This document shows positions 46,470 through 55,109 of a DNA stretch of 64,000 nt, one piece after another. The notes under the pieces were generated by a model. It made no database searches and was not told the DNA's origin. It was given only the letters and a program-made list of their open reading frames with translations. Made by a program: the position numbers and the translations under genes. Numbering within the stretch: the first letter of the stretch is position 1; every line of letters begins with the position of its first letter. The stretch comes from Yersinia mollaretii ATCC 43969 (GTDB taxonomy: Bacteria; Pseudomonadota; Gammaproteobacteria; Enterobacterales; Enterobacteriaceae), in the NCBI RefSeq assembly GCF_013282725.1, contig NZ_CP054043.1, forward strand, positions 3,410,001-3,474,000, in the 5' to 3' direction.

Positions 46470-47382
46470 TAATGAGATGGTCACTCCCTCCTTCCCGGTA
46501 CTATGCTGAGGACAGGCTTTCATTCGGAGAACCATCATGGAAAATATTGCGCTTATTGGTATCGATCTGGGTAAGAACTCTTTCCATATCCATTGTCAGG
46601 ATCATCGTGGGAAGGCTGTTTACCGTAAAAAGTTTACCCGACCAAAGCTAATCGAGTTTCTGGCATCATGCCCGGCAACAACCATTGCGATGGAAGCCTG
46701 TGGCGGTTCCCACTTTATGGCCCGTAAGCTGGCAGAGTTGGGGCATTTTCCAAAGCTGATATCACCACAATTTGTCCGCCCATTCGTTAAAAGCAACAAA
46801 AACGACTTCGTTGATGCCGAAGCTATCTGTGAAGCTGCATCGCGTCCGTCCATGCGTTTCGTACAGCCCAGAACGGAATCTCAGCAGGCAATGCGGGCTC
46901 TGCATCGTGTTCGTGAATCTCTGGTTCAGGATAAGGTAAAAACAACTAATCAGATGCATGCTTTTCTACTGGAGTTTGGTATCAGCGTACCACGAGGTGC
47001 TGCCGTTATTAGTCGGCTGAGTACCATTCTTGAGGACAATAGTTTGCCTCTTTATCTCAGCCAGTTATTGCTGAAACTACAACAACATTATCACTATCTT
47101 GTTGAGCAGATTAAAGATCTGGAATCCCAGTTGAAGCGAAAGCTGGACGAGGATGAGGTTGGACAGCGTTTGCTGAGCATTCCCTGTGTCGGAACGCTGA
47201 CAGCGAGTACTATTTCAACTGAGATTGGCGACGGGAAGCAATACGCCAGCAGCCGTGACTTTGCGGCGGCAACAGGGTTGGTACCTCGACAGTACAGCAC
47301 GGGAGGTCGAACGACATTGTTGGGGATTAGCAAAAGAGGTAACAAAAAAATCCGAACTCTGTTGGTTCAGTGTGCAAGGGTA
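46470..47382 (+). mobile_element. IS4321/IS5075-like element, 3'-truncated second copy
   Basis: It begins with the same seven outer bases and ATGGTCACTCCC (46477-46488) as copy 1 and stays the same as the inverse of copy 1 as far as I compared, through TGTGCAAGGGTA at 47371-47382. After that the sequence is unrelated. 913 of 1327 bases remain; the second inverted repeat is missing, so this copy is immobile by itself. Its position in the right Tn3 repeat equals that of copy 1 in the left one. Confidence 0.88.
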
Positions 47383-47403
47383 GCATCCAATGGTATTGCA
47401 TAA
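46537..47403 (+). pseudogene. Truncated IS110-family transposase
   Basis: Residues 1-282 equal the first 282 of the complete copy; then the frame runs into foreign sequence (ASNGIA) and stops. The last 52 residues of the transposase_20 domain are missing, so activity is unlikely. Confidence 0.9.
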
Positions 47404-47448
47404 CATACTTCTTTCACTTCCACTAAATTTGTAAAGTTTAATTCTCTG

Positions 47449-47712
47449 TTATTTATAACTAACCTGAGTGATTGCGAAAGTTTTTTCTTTATTAAGATAA
47501 TTAATATTAACGTTAAATAATTTATTTTTTATATCATAAATGGAATTTTTGGTTGCGCTTAAGCGGTTGGTTTTTTTTAGATGTTTTCCAATATCATTAG
47601 TCTGATATGTGGATTCTGTTATAGCGCCTGCAAATTTAATCTGTCCATTCGCGTGGGCTAAATTTATAGTAAGTATAATGAAAGTAGTTACGATTAGTTT
47701 TGATATCATTGA
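47449..47712 (-). CDS. Small exported pilin-like protein
   Basis: An 87-residue protein with a signal peptide (MISKLIVTTFIILTINLAHA), then GQIKFAGAITESTYQTND, which matches the mature N-terminus of type 1-like pilins except that the usual cysteine is a tyrosine (STY for STC). The remainder is short and basic (KHLKKTNRLSATKNSIYDIK) and ends ITQVSYK, with a penultimate tyrosine as in chaperone-bound pilins. It may be a reduced minor subunit or anchor of the fimbria, or a decayed remnant. A longer in-frame start at 47787 exists. It is separated from the operon by the Tn3 element and points the other way. Confidence 0.55.
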   Translation of the reverse strand, partial: SMISKLIVTTFIILTINLAHANGQIKFAGAITESTYQTNDIGKHLKKTNRLSATKNSIYDIKNKLFNVNINYLNKEKTFAITQVSYK

Positions 47713-47859
47713 ACACCTTCCATTGGTTAGAGGATAATCAACGTTATTTAATAAAACCGTACAATTTAAACATAGTGCAGACAACAAAAAACGTCAATTA
47801 CCTATTTGATACTTTAAAATAAAAAAATCCATAAAAGCTGATAGCTAAAAATCACTATT

Positions 47860-48013
47860 GGAAGCAACGAAGAAGTCCATAAAACGGTCGTTTATTGGAC
47901 TTCATTCATTAAGCTCACCAGTCAATCCGAAACCCGCATTGCAGGAGTGCACTTTCTCATTCCACTATTCATTTTCCATCTATACTCAAATTTTAAGACT
48001 TAGTGGAATGAAT
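47860..48013. promoter_or_regulatory. Probable resolution site of the large transposon
   Basis: Two dyads lie upstream of the resolvase gene: GAAGTCCATAAA / TTTATTGGACTTC (47872-47903) and CATTCCACTATTCATT / AGTGGAATGAAT (47958-48013). Paired dyads just in front of a serine resolvase gene are the layout of res sites in Tn552- and Tn5053-type elements. Confidence 0.55.
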
Positions 48014-48016
48014 AGT

Positions 48017-48592
48017 ATGTTGATCGGTTACGCCCGTGTTTCCACCGATGACCAAAATCTCGACCTCCAGCGGGATGCTTTAACACAAGCAAAGTGTGAG
48101 CGGATTTTTGAAGATACCGTCAGTGGTGCCTTTTCGGAACGCGAGGGATTGACACGATTGATCGACACCCTTCGACCTGGGGACACCGTCGTGATATGGC
48201 GACTGGACCGACTTGGCCGATCACTCAAAAACCTGCTGCAGTTGATTGACCGTTTGGAAAAAATCCAAGTGGGATTACGCAGTCTACAGGAGAATATCGA
48301 TACCACCTCCAGTGGGGGGCGGTTGGTGTTTCATCTGTTTGGTGCATTAGCCGAATTTGAGCGAAACCTCACTCGTGAACGGACTCAGGCAGGGTTGTCT
48401 GCGGCCCGTGCCAGAGGGCGGCAAGGAGGAAGGCCCACCATGCTTAATCCCGCCAAACGAGCACTGACACTGAAGTTACATCAGGAACGGAAGCATACCG
48501 TTGAGGAAATCTGCAACATGATGGGGATCTCAAAATCAACGTTGTATAACTACCTGAGTAAGGCGGATAAAGATGGCATCGGAATGGCGTAA
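48017..48592 (+). CDS. Serine resolvase of the large transposon (TniR/BinR-like)
   Basis: A 191-residue resolvase. The catalytic Ser is in GYARVSTDDQNLDLQRDAL, followed by WRLDRLGRSLKNLLQLIDRL and FGALAEFERNLTRERTQAGL, with a C-terminal HTH (HTVEEICNMMGISKSTLYNY). It would resolve cointegrates made by the transposase. I chose ATG at 48017, which gives the usual MLIGYARVS start; ATG at 48008 in frame is equally possible, and the far upstream ATG at 47858 runs through the putative res site. It overlaps the transposase start by 20 bases. Confidence 0.92.
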   Translation: MLIGYARVSTDDQNLDLQRDALTQAKCERIFEDTVSGAFSEREGLTRLIDTLRPGDTVVIWRLDRLGRSLKNLLQLIDRLEKIQVGLRSLQENIDTTSSGGRLVFHLFGALAEFERNLTRERTQAGLSAARARGRQGGRPTMLNPAKRALTLKLHQERKHTVEEICNMMGISKSTLYNYLSKADKDGIGMA

Positions 48593-50228
48593 ACATATTC
48601 CGGTTGATGCATTATTACAGTTGCGACAGCGGCTGGATCGTTTGCCGCGCAAAAGTACTGAAAGAGCGGCTCAGATAGCTGCAATGTCTAACCTATATGG
48701 TCTGTCACCAACATCGGTTTACCGAGCGCTAAATGACCTTCTCAAACCCCATGCAGCTCACCGTATTGATCACGGGCAACCACGGGTCATGCCTAAGCCT
48801 GATATGGAGAAATATTGCGAATTGGTCGCTGCGCTTAAATTCAGAACCACGAATAAACAGGGACGCCATCTTTCAACACGCCGGGCTATTGAATTACTGG
48901 AGGACTACGGTGTTGATACTGAGCAGGGACACATTCAGGCTCCAAAAGGAATATTGACCCGGAGTACCGTAAATCGGTATTTATCCCGCTGGCATCTGGA
49001 TCAACCTCATCTACATCGACCTCCTGCAGCGGTTCGTTTTCAAGCTGAGTGCAGTAATGACTGCTGGCAGTTTGACATGTCACCTTCCGACCTCAAGCAC
49101 ATCGATGCACCTGATTGGGTCGATCCGAGCAAAGGTGAGCCGACATTGATGCTGTTCAGTGTGGTTGATGATCGCAGTGGCGTAGCCTATCAGGAATATC
49201 ATTGTGTTTACGGTGAGGACGCTGAATCTGCATTGAGATTTCTTTTTGCGGCAATGGCATCTAAAGCCGAAGATATATTCCCTTTTCAAGGGCGGCCGCA
49301 GATGATTTATCTCGATAATGGTCCCGTGGCCAAAAGTCGCGTTTTTCAGAATGTGATGTTGGCGCTAGGTATTGAATGGTTGACACACCTCCCCGCAGGG
49401 AAAGATGGTGAACGTGTGACCGCTCGGTCCAAAGGAAAAGTGGAACGCCCGTTCCGCACCGTTAAAGAAGCTCATGAAACGCTGTACCATTTTCATAAGC
49501 CAGAAACAGAGCAGCAGGCAAATGCCTGGCTGTGGCGCTATTTACACCACTACAACGGTCAGCCTCATCGTTATGAGTCGCATTCACGGCTTGAAGACTG
49601 GTTGGATAACGTCCCCGCCAATGGGATCCGTGAAATGTGTACCTGGGAACAGTTTTGTCGTTTTGCCAGAGAGCCTGAGCGACGCAAAGTCGGTATCGAT
49701 GCACGAGTTACGGTGGAAGGTACTGCTTATGAAGTTGAATCGGATTTGGCTGGGGAGACCGTGATACTCCTGTGGGGGCTATTTGACAATGAGCTCTATG
49801 TTGAGTTTGAAGGTGAACGGACAGGGCCGTATTATCCTGTTTCTGGGCCAATTCCACTTAATCGTTACCGGGCATTTAGGCAAGGGAGGATTAGTCAACG
49901 CGCTGATCGTATTCGCACATTGGCCCATCAGCTCAAGTTACCCATAGCGGCGTTAACAGGGGAAAACATTCAGTTAGTTACTCAATTGATCCCGAACGAC
50001 CTTCCCAAACAAGCTTTCCCAGCAATACATGAAGAATGTTATACCAACGTTATCGTTGCTAAGTTAGCGATCGCCAGCGAATTAGCCACTCCATTGGCAA
50101 AATTGGCAGCTCCCGAGCGGCATTTTATTGACCAGATACTGAGTGAAACACTCATACGCCACATTGTACTGGCCCGCGTACGAGATTATTTTCGTAAGAA
50201 GAAACAGGAAGAAGATCATGCGAGTTGA
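48573..50228 (+). CDS. DDE transposase, TniA/TnsB/Mu class
   Basis: A 551-residue transposase. An N-terminal HTH region (ERAAQIAAMSNLYGLSPTSV) precedes the RNase H-like core with catalytic Asp168 (CWQFDMSP), Asp248 (MIYLDNGP) and probably Glu291 (SKGKVERPFRT); a Mu-type beta-barrel domain (RKVGIDARVTVEGTAYEVES) follows. It is slightly shorter than Tn7 TnsB and similar to Tn552 p480. It is encoded between the resolvase and the ATPase, overlapping both, so the three form one tight operon. Its binding sites are presumably the repeated motifs in both transposon ends. Confidence 0.93.
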   Translation: MASEWRKHIPVDALLQLRQRLDRLPRKSTERAAQIAAMSNLYGLSPTSVYRALNDLLKPHAAHRIDHGQPRVMPKPDMEKYCELVAALKFRTTNKQGRHLSTRRAIELLEDYGVDTEQGHIQAPKGILTRSTVNRYLSRWHLDQPHLHRPPAAVRFQAECSNDCWQFDMSPSDLKHIDAPDWVDPSKGEPTLMLFSVVDDRSGVAYQEYHCVYGEDAESALRFLFAAMASKAEDIFPFQGRPQMIYLDNGPVAKSRVFQNVMLALGIEWLTHLPAGKDGERVTARSKGKVERPFRTVKEAHETLYHFHKPETEQQANAWLWRYLHHYNGQPHRYESHSRLEDWLDNVPANGIREMCTWEQFCRFAREPERRKVGIDARVTVEGTAYEVESDLAGETVILLWGLFDNELYVEFEGERTGPYYPVSGPIPLNRYRAFRQGRISQRADRIRTLAHQLKLPIAALTGENIQLVTQLIPNDLPKQAFPAIHEECYTNVIVAKLAIASELATPLAKLAAPERHFIDQILSETLIRHIVLARVRDYFRKKKQEEDHAS

Positions 50229-51189
50229 GGTCATGCAATATTATGGTCTGGTAAACCCACTGAGTCAGGCCGGCTATTATGAAACAGAAAGCCATAAACA
50301 ACTGACGAAAGATATCAAAGCCGCTATTTTTGAAGGACGGCTTATCGCACTTTGCGGTGTCGTAGGGTGCGGTAAAACAGTCACATTGCGACGACTTCAG
50401 CAAATTCTCAAAGATGAAAACCGTGTGACGGTGGCCAAATCACTGTCGGTGGAGAAAAGCAGCATTAAGCTGGCTACGCTGATTTCTGCTCTGTTCTATG
50501 ATTTGGTTCAGGATAAAGCGGTACAAATTCCCAAGCAAGGCGAACGTCGGGAACGAGAATTGCAGGAGTTGATTAAGAAAAGTAAGCGTCCCGTCGCTCT
50601 GTTTGTGGATGAAGCGCATGATCTTAATGGTCATACCCTCATCGGTTTAAAGCGTTTGATGGAAGTCGTGGAGGACGGTGGCGGGCGGTTATCCGTTATC
50701 CTGGCCGGTCATCCTAAATTGAGAAATGACTTACGCAGGCCGACGATGGAAGAAATCGGCTACCGGACAGAGATTTTCACTCTGGACGGCATTGCTGGTA
50801 GCCAGCGAGAGTATATCCAATGGTTGCTGAATATCTGTGCTTCCCCTGTGGCTGAAGGGGAGCCGATTTTGACAGAAGATGCTATTGATATCTTGGCAAC
50901 AAAGTTACGTACACCACTACAGGTGCAACAACATCTGACATTGGCGCTAGAGGCTGGCTATCTTACCGGAGAACGTCCTGTTACAGCTCAATTGGTCGAC
51001 AGTATCCTGTCGCGGAAACTGGATGATCTGGAACCTACATTGACACGCCACGGCTATCGTCTGAAAGATATGGTCGAACAGTTCGATGCCAAACCTGCCG
51101 AGATCAGGGCTTTATTTAATAATCAGTTGGATCCAACACGTACGGCAGAGTTACGTGATCGTATTTTGGCTGCCGGATTACCTATTTAG
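50218..51189 (+). CDS. Transposition AAA ATPase (TniB/ExeA-like)
   Basis: A 323-residue AAA+ ATPase. Walker A is GVVGCGKT at residues 47-54, Walker B is VALFVDEAHDL near residue 130, and sensor-type ILAGHPKLR follows. Such proteins (TniB, TnsC, MuB, Tn552 p271) choose the target DNA and stimulate the transposase. The sequence leans towards the ExeA-like branch. ATG at 50218 overlaps the transposase stop by 11 bases, with GGAAGAAG upstream; the longer in-frame ATG at 50143 would run into the transposase gene. No TniQ gene follows: the transposon end begins 54 bases later. Confidence 0.92.
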   Translation: MRVEVMQYYGLVNPLSQAGYYETESHKQLTKDIKAAIFEGRLIALCGVVGCGKTVTLRRLQQILKDENRVTVAKSLSVEKSSIKLATLISALFYDLVQDKAVQIPKQGERRERELQELIKKSKRPVALFVDEAHDLNGHTLIGLKRLMEVVEDGGGRLSVILAGHPKLRNDLRRPTMEEIGYRTEIFTLDGIAGSQREYIQWLLNICASPVAEGEPILTEDAIDILATKLRTPLQVQQHLTLALEAGYLTGERPVTAQLVDSILSRKLDDLEPTLTRHGYRLKDMVEQFDAKPAEIRALFNNQLDPTRTAELRDRILAAGLPI

Positions 51190-51242
51190 TATCAAAAGTT
51201 AACCATCTCATAACGAATGATTACCTTCGAGTGCATCTGGCG

Positions 51243-51421
51243 TTTAAAATTTTAGAGTTGCAGTTATTGTGGGTCCATGAAGATGGAATGCAGGTCAGCC
51301 CCATAAAATGCAGGTTCATTTGCAGATATTGTGGGTTTATATCTACCAATAGTTGCAGTTAGTGTGAGCCGAAAAACGCAATAAATGCAGGTTTGGCGGA
51401 TTTCAAACGCAGGTTGCTACA
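51243..51421 (-). repeat. Right end of the transposon
   Basis: Inverted relative of 31715-31893. Read inward it begins TGTAGCAACCTGCGTTTG, then AAACCTGCATTTATTGCG, then CCCACAATATCTGC, GAACCTGCATTTTATGG, GACCTGCATTCC and GACCCACAATAACTGC. It lies directly behind the ATPase gene. Confidence 0.85.
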
Positions 51422-51531
51422 AGTAGGGGAAAACAACTCACTACTTAAGCCCGTTTGCTCACTAGTCTAGTGGGGTGGGATTGAGGCGTCCAATCGAATA
51501 CGTTAATCGTTGCAAATAGGGGGGCTGTGCA
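51422..51531. other. Host sequence between transposon and nth
   Basis: Begins with the duplicated AGTAGG. No gene or clear terminator is seen in these 110 bases downstream of nth. Confidence 0.5.
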
Positions 51532-52173
51532 TTAATGCTCCGGATAAACCTTCTCTTTATACTCACACAGGTCTTCAATAATGCACGAGCCGCAGCGGGG
51601 CTTACGCGCAATACAGGTGTAGCGACCATGGAGAATTAGCCAGTGGTGGCAATCGAGCTTAAATTCATCAGGCACCACTTTGAGTAACTTGGCTTCCACC
51701 TGATCAACATTGCTGCCGGGGGCAAAGCCAGTGCGATTACAAACACGGAATATATGGGTATCCACCGCGATCGTGGGCCAACCAAAAGCGGTATTCAGCA
51801 CCACATTGGCGGTTTTCCGGCCCACACCGGGCAGGGCTTCTAGCGCTGCACGATCTTCTGGCACCTCACCTTGATGCTTCTCCAGCAATAGGCGGCAGGT
51901 TTTAATCACGTTTTCGGCTTTGGTGTTAAACAGACCTATAGTTTTGATGTATGACTTCAAGCCATCAACCCCAAGATCCAGTATGGCTTGTGGGGTGTTC
52001 GCCACAGGATAGAGTTTGGCGGTGGCTTTATTGACACTGACATCGGTTGCCTGTGCCGACAGCAGCACTGAAATCAGCAACTCAAAAGGGGTGGTGTAAA
52101 CCAACTCAGTGGTCGGATGCGGGTCGTTATCCCGCAGACGGGTCAAAATGGCGACACGTTTCTCTTTGTTCAT
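51532..52173 (-). CDS. nth: Endonuclease III
   Basis: A base-excision repair DNA glycosylase/AP lyase for oxidised pyrimidines. The helix-hairpin-helix with catalytic Lys is in [14 protein letters not shown], the catalytic Asp in [14 protein letters not shown], and the [4Fe-4S] cluster ligands in [17 protein letters not shown]. It is 213 residues long (E. coli 211). It overlaps the end of rsxE by four bases, the usual linkage. The transposon lies 110 bases downstream. Confidence 0.97.
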   Translation of the reverse strand: MNKEKRVAILTRLRDNDPHPTTELVYTTPFELLISVLLSAQATDVSVNKATAKLYPVANTPQAILDLGVDGLKSYIKTIGLFNTKAENVIKTCRLLLEKHQGEVPEDRAALEALPGVGRKTANVVLNTAFGWPTIAVDTHIFRVCNRTGFAPGSNVDQVEAKLLKVVPDEFKLDCHHWLILHGRYTCIARKPRCGSCIIEDLCEYKEKVYPEH

Positions 52174-52871
52174 AAGGCTTTCTCTGCCGCAATATCCTGA
52201 GGTTGTGATGCCGTGATCATGGCGCTGGCTTTGCGCGCTTTCATCTTCTCATCAATGACGTATTTAGCGGCGAGCAACAATCCTAAACCAATAAAAGCCC
52301 CCGGTGGCAACATCGCCAGCAAGAACGGGCTATCCAGATGCATGACTTCAATTCGCAGCACTTTTGCCCAACTACCTAATAGCATATCGGCCCCATCAAA
52401 TAGCGTGCCGTTGCCCAAAATTTCACGAAGTGAACCCAGCACGAAGAGTGCGCAGGTTGCCCCCAGCCCCATCGCCAAGCCATCGAGGGCCGACAGCCCC
52501 ACCGGATTTTTTGCGGCATAAGCTTCCGCGCGACCAATCACGATGCAGTTGGTCACAATCAGCGGGATGAATATCCCAAGCGATTGGTATAAGCCAAAGG
52601 CATAGGCGTTAATCAGCATTTGCACGGTGCTGACCACTGACGCGATGATCATCACGTAGATAGGGATGCGGATTTCATTCGGTACCCAGCGGCGCAGGGC
52701 CGATACTGCCGTATTGGTACACACCAGCACCAGAGTGGTGGCTAGCCCTAAACCGAGGGCATTGGTGGCGGTAGACGACACGGCTAATAGGGGGCAGAGG
52801 CCCAGCAGTTGCACCAATGCCGAGTTATTTTTCCATAGCCCTTGGGCTAACAGGTTTTTTGCTTCACTCAT
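52170..52871 (-). CDS. rsxE: Electron transport complex subunit RsxE
   Basis: A 233-residue polytopic inner-membrane subunit of the Rsx/Rnf complex, which moves electrons from NADH or ferredoxin-type carriers and in E. coli helps keep SoxR reduced. Six hydrophobic segments are seen, and [20 protein letters not shown] is the conserved family motif. It overlaps rsxG and nth by four bases each. Confidence 0.95.
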   Translation of the reverse strand: MSEAKNLLAQGLWKNNSALVQLLGLCPLLAVSSTATNALGLGLATTLVLVCTNTAVSALRRWVPNEIRIPIYVMIIASVVSTVQMLINAYAFGLYQSLGIFIPLIVTNCIVIGRAEAYAAKNPVGLSALDGLAMGLGATCALFVLGSLREILGNGTLFDGADMLLGSWAKVLRIEVMHLDSPFLLAMLPPGAFIGLGLLLAAKYVIDEKMKARKASAMITASQPQDIAAEKAL

Positions 52872-53497
52872 TGACTCTCTCCACAGATTGGCAAACCCTC
52901 AAGATTGGCGGGCAAGGTTTCCAAATAGAGCGCGGTTTTTTTCACTGCCAGCACCACCGCCCTTGGGGTGATGGTGGCACCGGTAAACTGATCAAAATCA
53001 CCGCCATCTTTTTTCACTGCCCAGCGCTTATCCTGCTCGCCATCGACGTGTTTGCCGCTGAAATGGCTAATCCAATCAGAGATTCGGATGTCAATTTTAT
53101 CACCGAGGCCCGGCGTTTCGTGATGTTCCATCACGCGGCTACCCAGTACGTTACCCTGAAAATCGGCACCCACCAATAATTGGATCGCCCCAGAGTAGCC
53201 GTCCGGCGCAGTGGTCTCGATGGCGGCCGCCACCGGTTTATCGCCCTTACGCGCCAGATAGAGACGGTGAGGGGCTAGATTGCCCAGCGCAGTATTGGTG
53301 ACAACGTAACATTCGGCTTGCATGTCATTATCGTAATTTTCAGCCGGAACGACCTGATCCAGCAGCGCTTTTTGTTGCAAGGCGGCCTGATGGGCGATAG
53401 TTGTCTCGGTCAAGGCATTAACCACTGCCGTCAATCCGGTGGCCCCTGCGGCAAACAGTGCCAGCGTGATACCGTGACGCTTCATTGTTTTTAGCAT
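52868..53497 (-). CDS. rsxG: Electron transport complex subunit RsxG
   Basis: A 209-residue periplasm-facing flavoprotein anchored by an N-terminal helix (residues 8-28). The covalent FMN site is the threonine in [14 protein letters not shown], close to the family S-G-A-T-type motif; [11 protein letters not shown] is also conserved. Confidence 0.95.
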   Translation of the reverse strand: MLKTMKRHGITLALFAAGATGLTAVVNALTETTIAHQAALQQKALLDQVVPAENYDNDMQAECYVVTNTALGNLAPHRLYLARKGDKPVAAAIETTAPDGYSGAIQLLVGADFQGNVLGSRVMEHHETPGLGDKIDIRISDWISHFSGKHVDGEQDKRWAVKKDGGDFDQFTGATITPRAVVLAVKKTALYLETLPANLEGLPICGESQ

Positions 53498-53506
53498 AAT
53501 GGTGAC

Positions 53507-54619
53507 TTATTTATCTGTACGGTTGCGTTTAGCGGCGTGATTGTGACCATAAACCCGTGGCTGGGTATAGTGGTCTATCAGCGGAACAGTAATATTCGCG
53601 AGCAGCACGGCAAAGGCAATGCCGTCGGGATAGCCGCCATAAACCCGGATTAGCCACACCAATATACCAATCAATGCGCCGAAAATCAGGCGGCCACGGG
53701 GGGTAGTCGAGGCACTGACCGGATCGGTGGCGATAAAGAAAGCGCCTAACATAGTCGCACCGGAAAACAGATGTAGCATGGGGGAGGCAAAACTTTGTGG
53801 GGCGATCATCCAGCTAATGGCGGCGCAGCCCGACAGAGCCAGCAGGAAGCTCACGGGGATGTGCCAGTGAATCGCTTTGCGCCATAATAGCAACAGTCCA
53901 CCCGCCAAAAAACCGAGGTTAACCCACTGCCAACCCACGCCGGCTAAGGCTCCGCCGAAAATGGGCTGTTGCAAGATTTGCTCAGCCGGTTGTGAGCGCA
54001 AGGCGGTTTTAAAGTTATCAAGCGGTGTCGCCTGACTGATGCCATCAAAGCCAACCTGTAACTGATGAATGTCCGCACCGCTGTGGGTATAACCGGTAAA
54101 AATGGTTAAAAAACTGTCATAAAATCCGACCGAGGTGCCCTGTAGCGGCAAGGGGGGCAGCCAACTGGTCATTTGCACCGGGAATGAAATCAGCAGAACC
54201 ACATAGCCGACCATGGCAGGGTTAAATGGGTTCTGCCCCAATCCTCCATAAAGTTGCTTGGCGATGACAATGGCAAACAGAGTGCCCAACACAATCATCC
54301 ACCATGGGGCCAATGGTGGCAGGCTTATCCCCAATAGCAAGCCGGTCAACAGCGCGGAATTATCTTGCAGGCGAATCAGTATCGGTTGTTTGCGTAACTG
54401 CAAAACCGCCCCTTCAGCCAGTAGGGCGGTGGCCATGGCTAATGCCACCTGAATCAGGCTGCCATAACCAAAGAAGTAGGTCTGAGCGAAAATGCCCGGA
54501 ATACAGGCCAGAATCACCAGTAGCATGATATTGCGGGTACTGCGTTGATTATGCGTAAAGGGGGAACTGGCAATCTGCAACCCTTTGTTCTGGGTCGGTG
54601 TTACTGGCCTGAATTTCAT
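53507..54619 (-). CDS. rsxD: Electron transport complex subunit RsxD
   Basis: A 370-residue polytopic membrane subunit with covalently bound FMN; the attachment threonine is in [13 protein letters not shown]. Other family blocks are [20 protein letters not shown] and [18 protein letters not shown] start at ATG 54619 ([10 protein letters not shown]), which leaves an N-terminus only about ten residues longer than in E. coli; ATG at 54697 in frame adds 26 residues unlike the family. Upstream there is no rsxC but a 490-base gap and an opposite-strand regulator, so this gene must have its own promoter. Confidence 0.95.
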   Translation of the reverse strand: MKFRPVTPTQNKGLQIASSPFTHNQRSTRNIMLLVILACIPGIFAQTYFFGYGSLIQVALAMATALLAEGAVLQLRKQPILIRLQDNSALLTGLLLGISLPPLAPWWMIVLGTLFAIVIAKQLYGGLGQNPFNPAMVGYVVLLISFPVQMTSWLPPLPLQGTSVGFYDSFLTIFTGYTHSGADIHQLQVGFDGISQATPLDNFKTALRSQPAEQILQQPIFGGALAGVGWQWVNLGFLAGGLLLLWRKAIHWHIPVSFLLALSGCAAISWMIAPQSFASPMLHLFSGATMLGAFFIATDPVSASTTPRGRLIFGALIGILVWLIRVYGGYPDGIAFAVLLANITVPLIDHYTQPRVYGHNHAAKRNRTDK

Positions 54620-55109
54620 GAAGTTGCAACCATATGTCGAATGCTTAACTCGGCTCTTAAATGCGAGTGCTGTGCAAGCAAGTTGATCTTGCGGCATCGA
54701 TACACTTAGCCGTCATGGGGGATAATATTGGTGCGCATTCTACCCTATTCAGGCGGCATGTAATACGCCTTAATCATAGGGTTATTACACCTCTAGCGAG
54801 GAAATATTAAGTTACCAACAGAAACTCATTAATAGCGCTAATTTTAAAATTTAACTTGCAATTTATATCGTGATAGTTACACGTATATAGCGGAAAACGG
54901 ATTCATAGATGAGTGTGGCAATTAGTTCTTAGTATCAGAAAGATAACCCGCCCCGCTGTTTTGACGTGTTTTCTTCATCAGATCATATCTATTCAACTAT
55001 CTGTAAATTAACGATTTATTAACTTTAAAAATGAGATTTAAGAAAAGCATTGGCATAATGATAGATTAATGTAGTATGCATTATAATTATATATTTTAAG
55101 AATAATGAA
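54620..55109. promoter_or_regulatory. Divergent control region between rsxD and the Rob-like regulator
   Basis: 490 AT-rich bases. Promoters for rsxDGE-nth and for the regulator must lie here. I cannot pick out a marbox-type site with confidence. Confidence 0.4.

Larger units (their letters stand above)
39601..47382. mobile_element. Nested Tn3-family transposon, both ends interrupted by IS copies
   Basis: Starts with GGGG at 39601 and contains tnpR, a res region and tnpA, plus a two-gene passenger. Joining 39601-39622 with 40950-40965 restores a 38-base repeat, GGGGTCCGCTTGGAAAACGG...ACGTTAAG, with the Tn21/Tn3-type start and end. The right side keeps only the inner 16 bases (46454-46469) before an IS copy that is cut at 47382, so the outer part of the right end is gone. 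No 5-base target duplication can therefore be confirmed (the left flank is CTTAA). Confidence 0.87.
31715..51421. mobile_element. 19.7 kb Tn552/Tn5053-like transposon carrying fimbrial genes
   Basis: Bounded by TGTAGC at 31715 and GCTACA ending at 51421. The outermost 52 bases of each end are imperfect inverted copies, and similarity continues for about 180 bases. AGTAGG stands directly outside both ends (31709-31714 and 51422-51427), a 6-base target duplication. Close to the right end are a serine resolvase, a DDE transposase of the TniA/TnsB/Mu class and an AAA ATPase. Cargo: NlpC/P60 protein, fimbrial operon, pilin-like small gene and a nested Tn3-family element. It lies between ydeP and nth. 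Confidence 0.9.

Noticed and set aside
39623..47382. Composite transposon formed by two IS copies
   Set aside because: The IS copies lie inside the terminal repeats of an identifiable Tn3-family element, which explains their symmetry; IS110-family elements are not known to form classical composite transposons.
31715..51421. Tn7 itself or a CRISPR-associated transposon
   Set aside because: No TnsA, TnsD/TniQ, Cas genes or CRISPR repeats are present, and the module includes a resolvase, which places it with Tn552/Tn5053.
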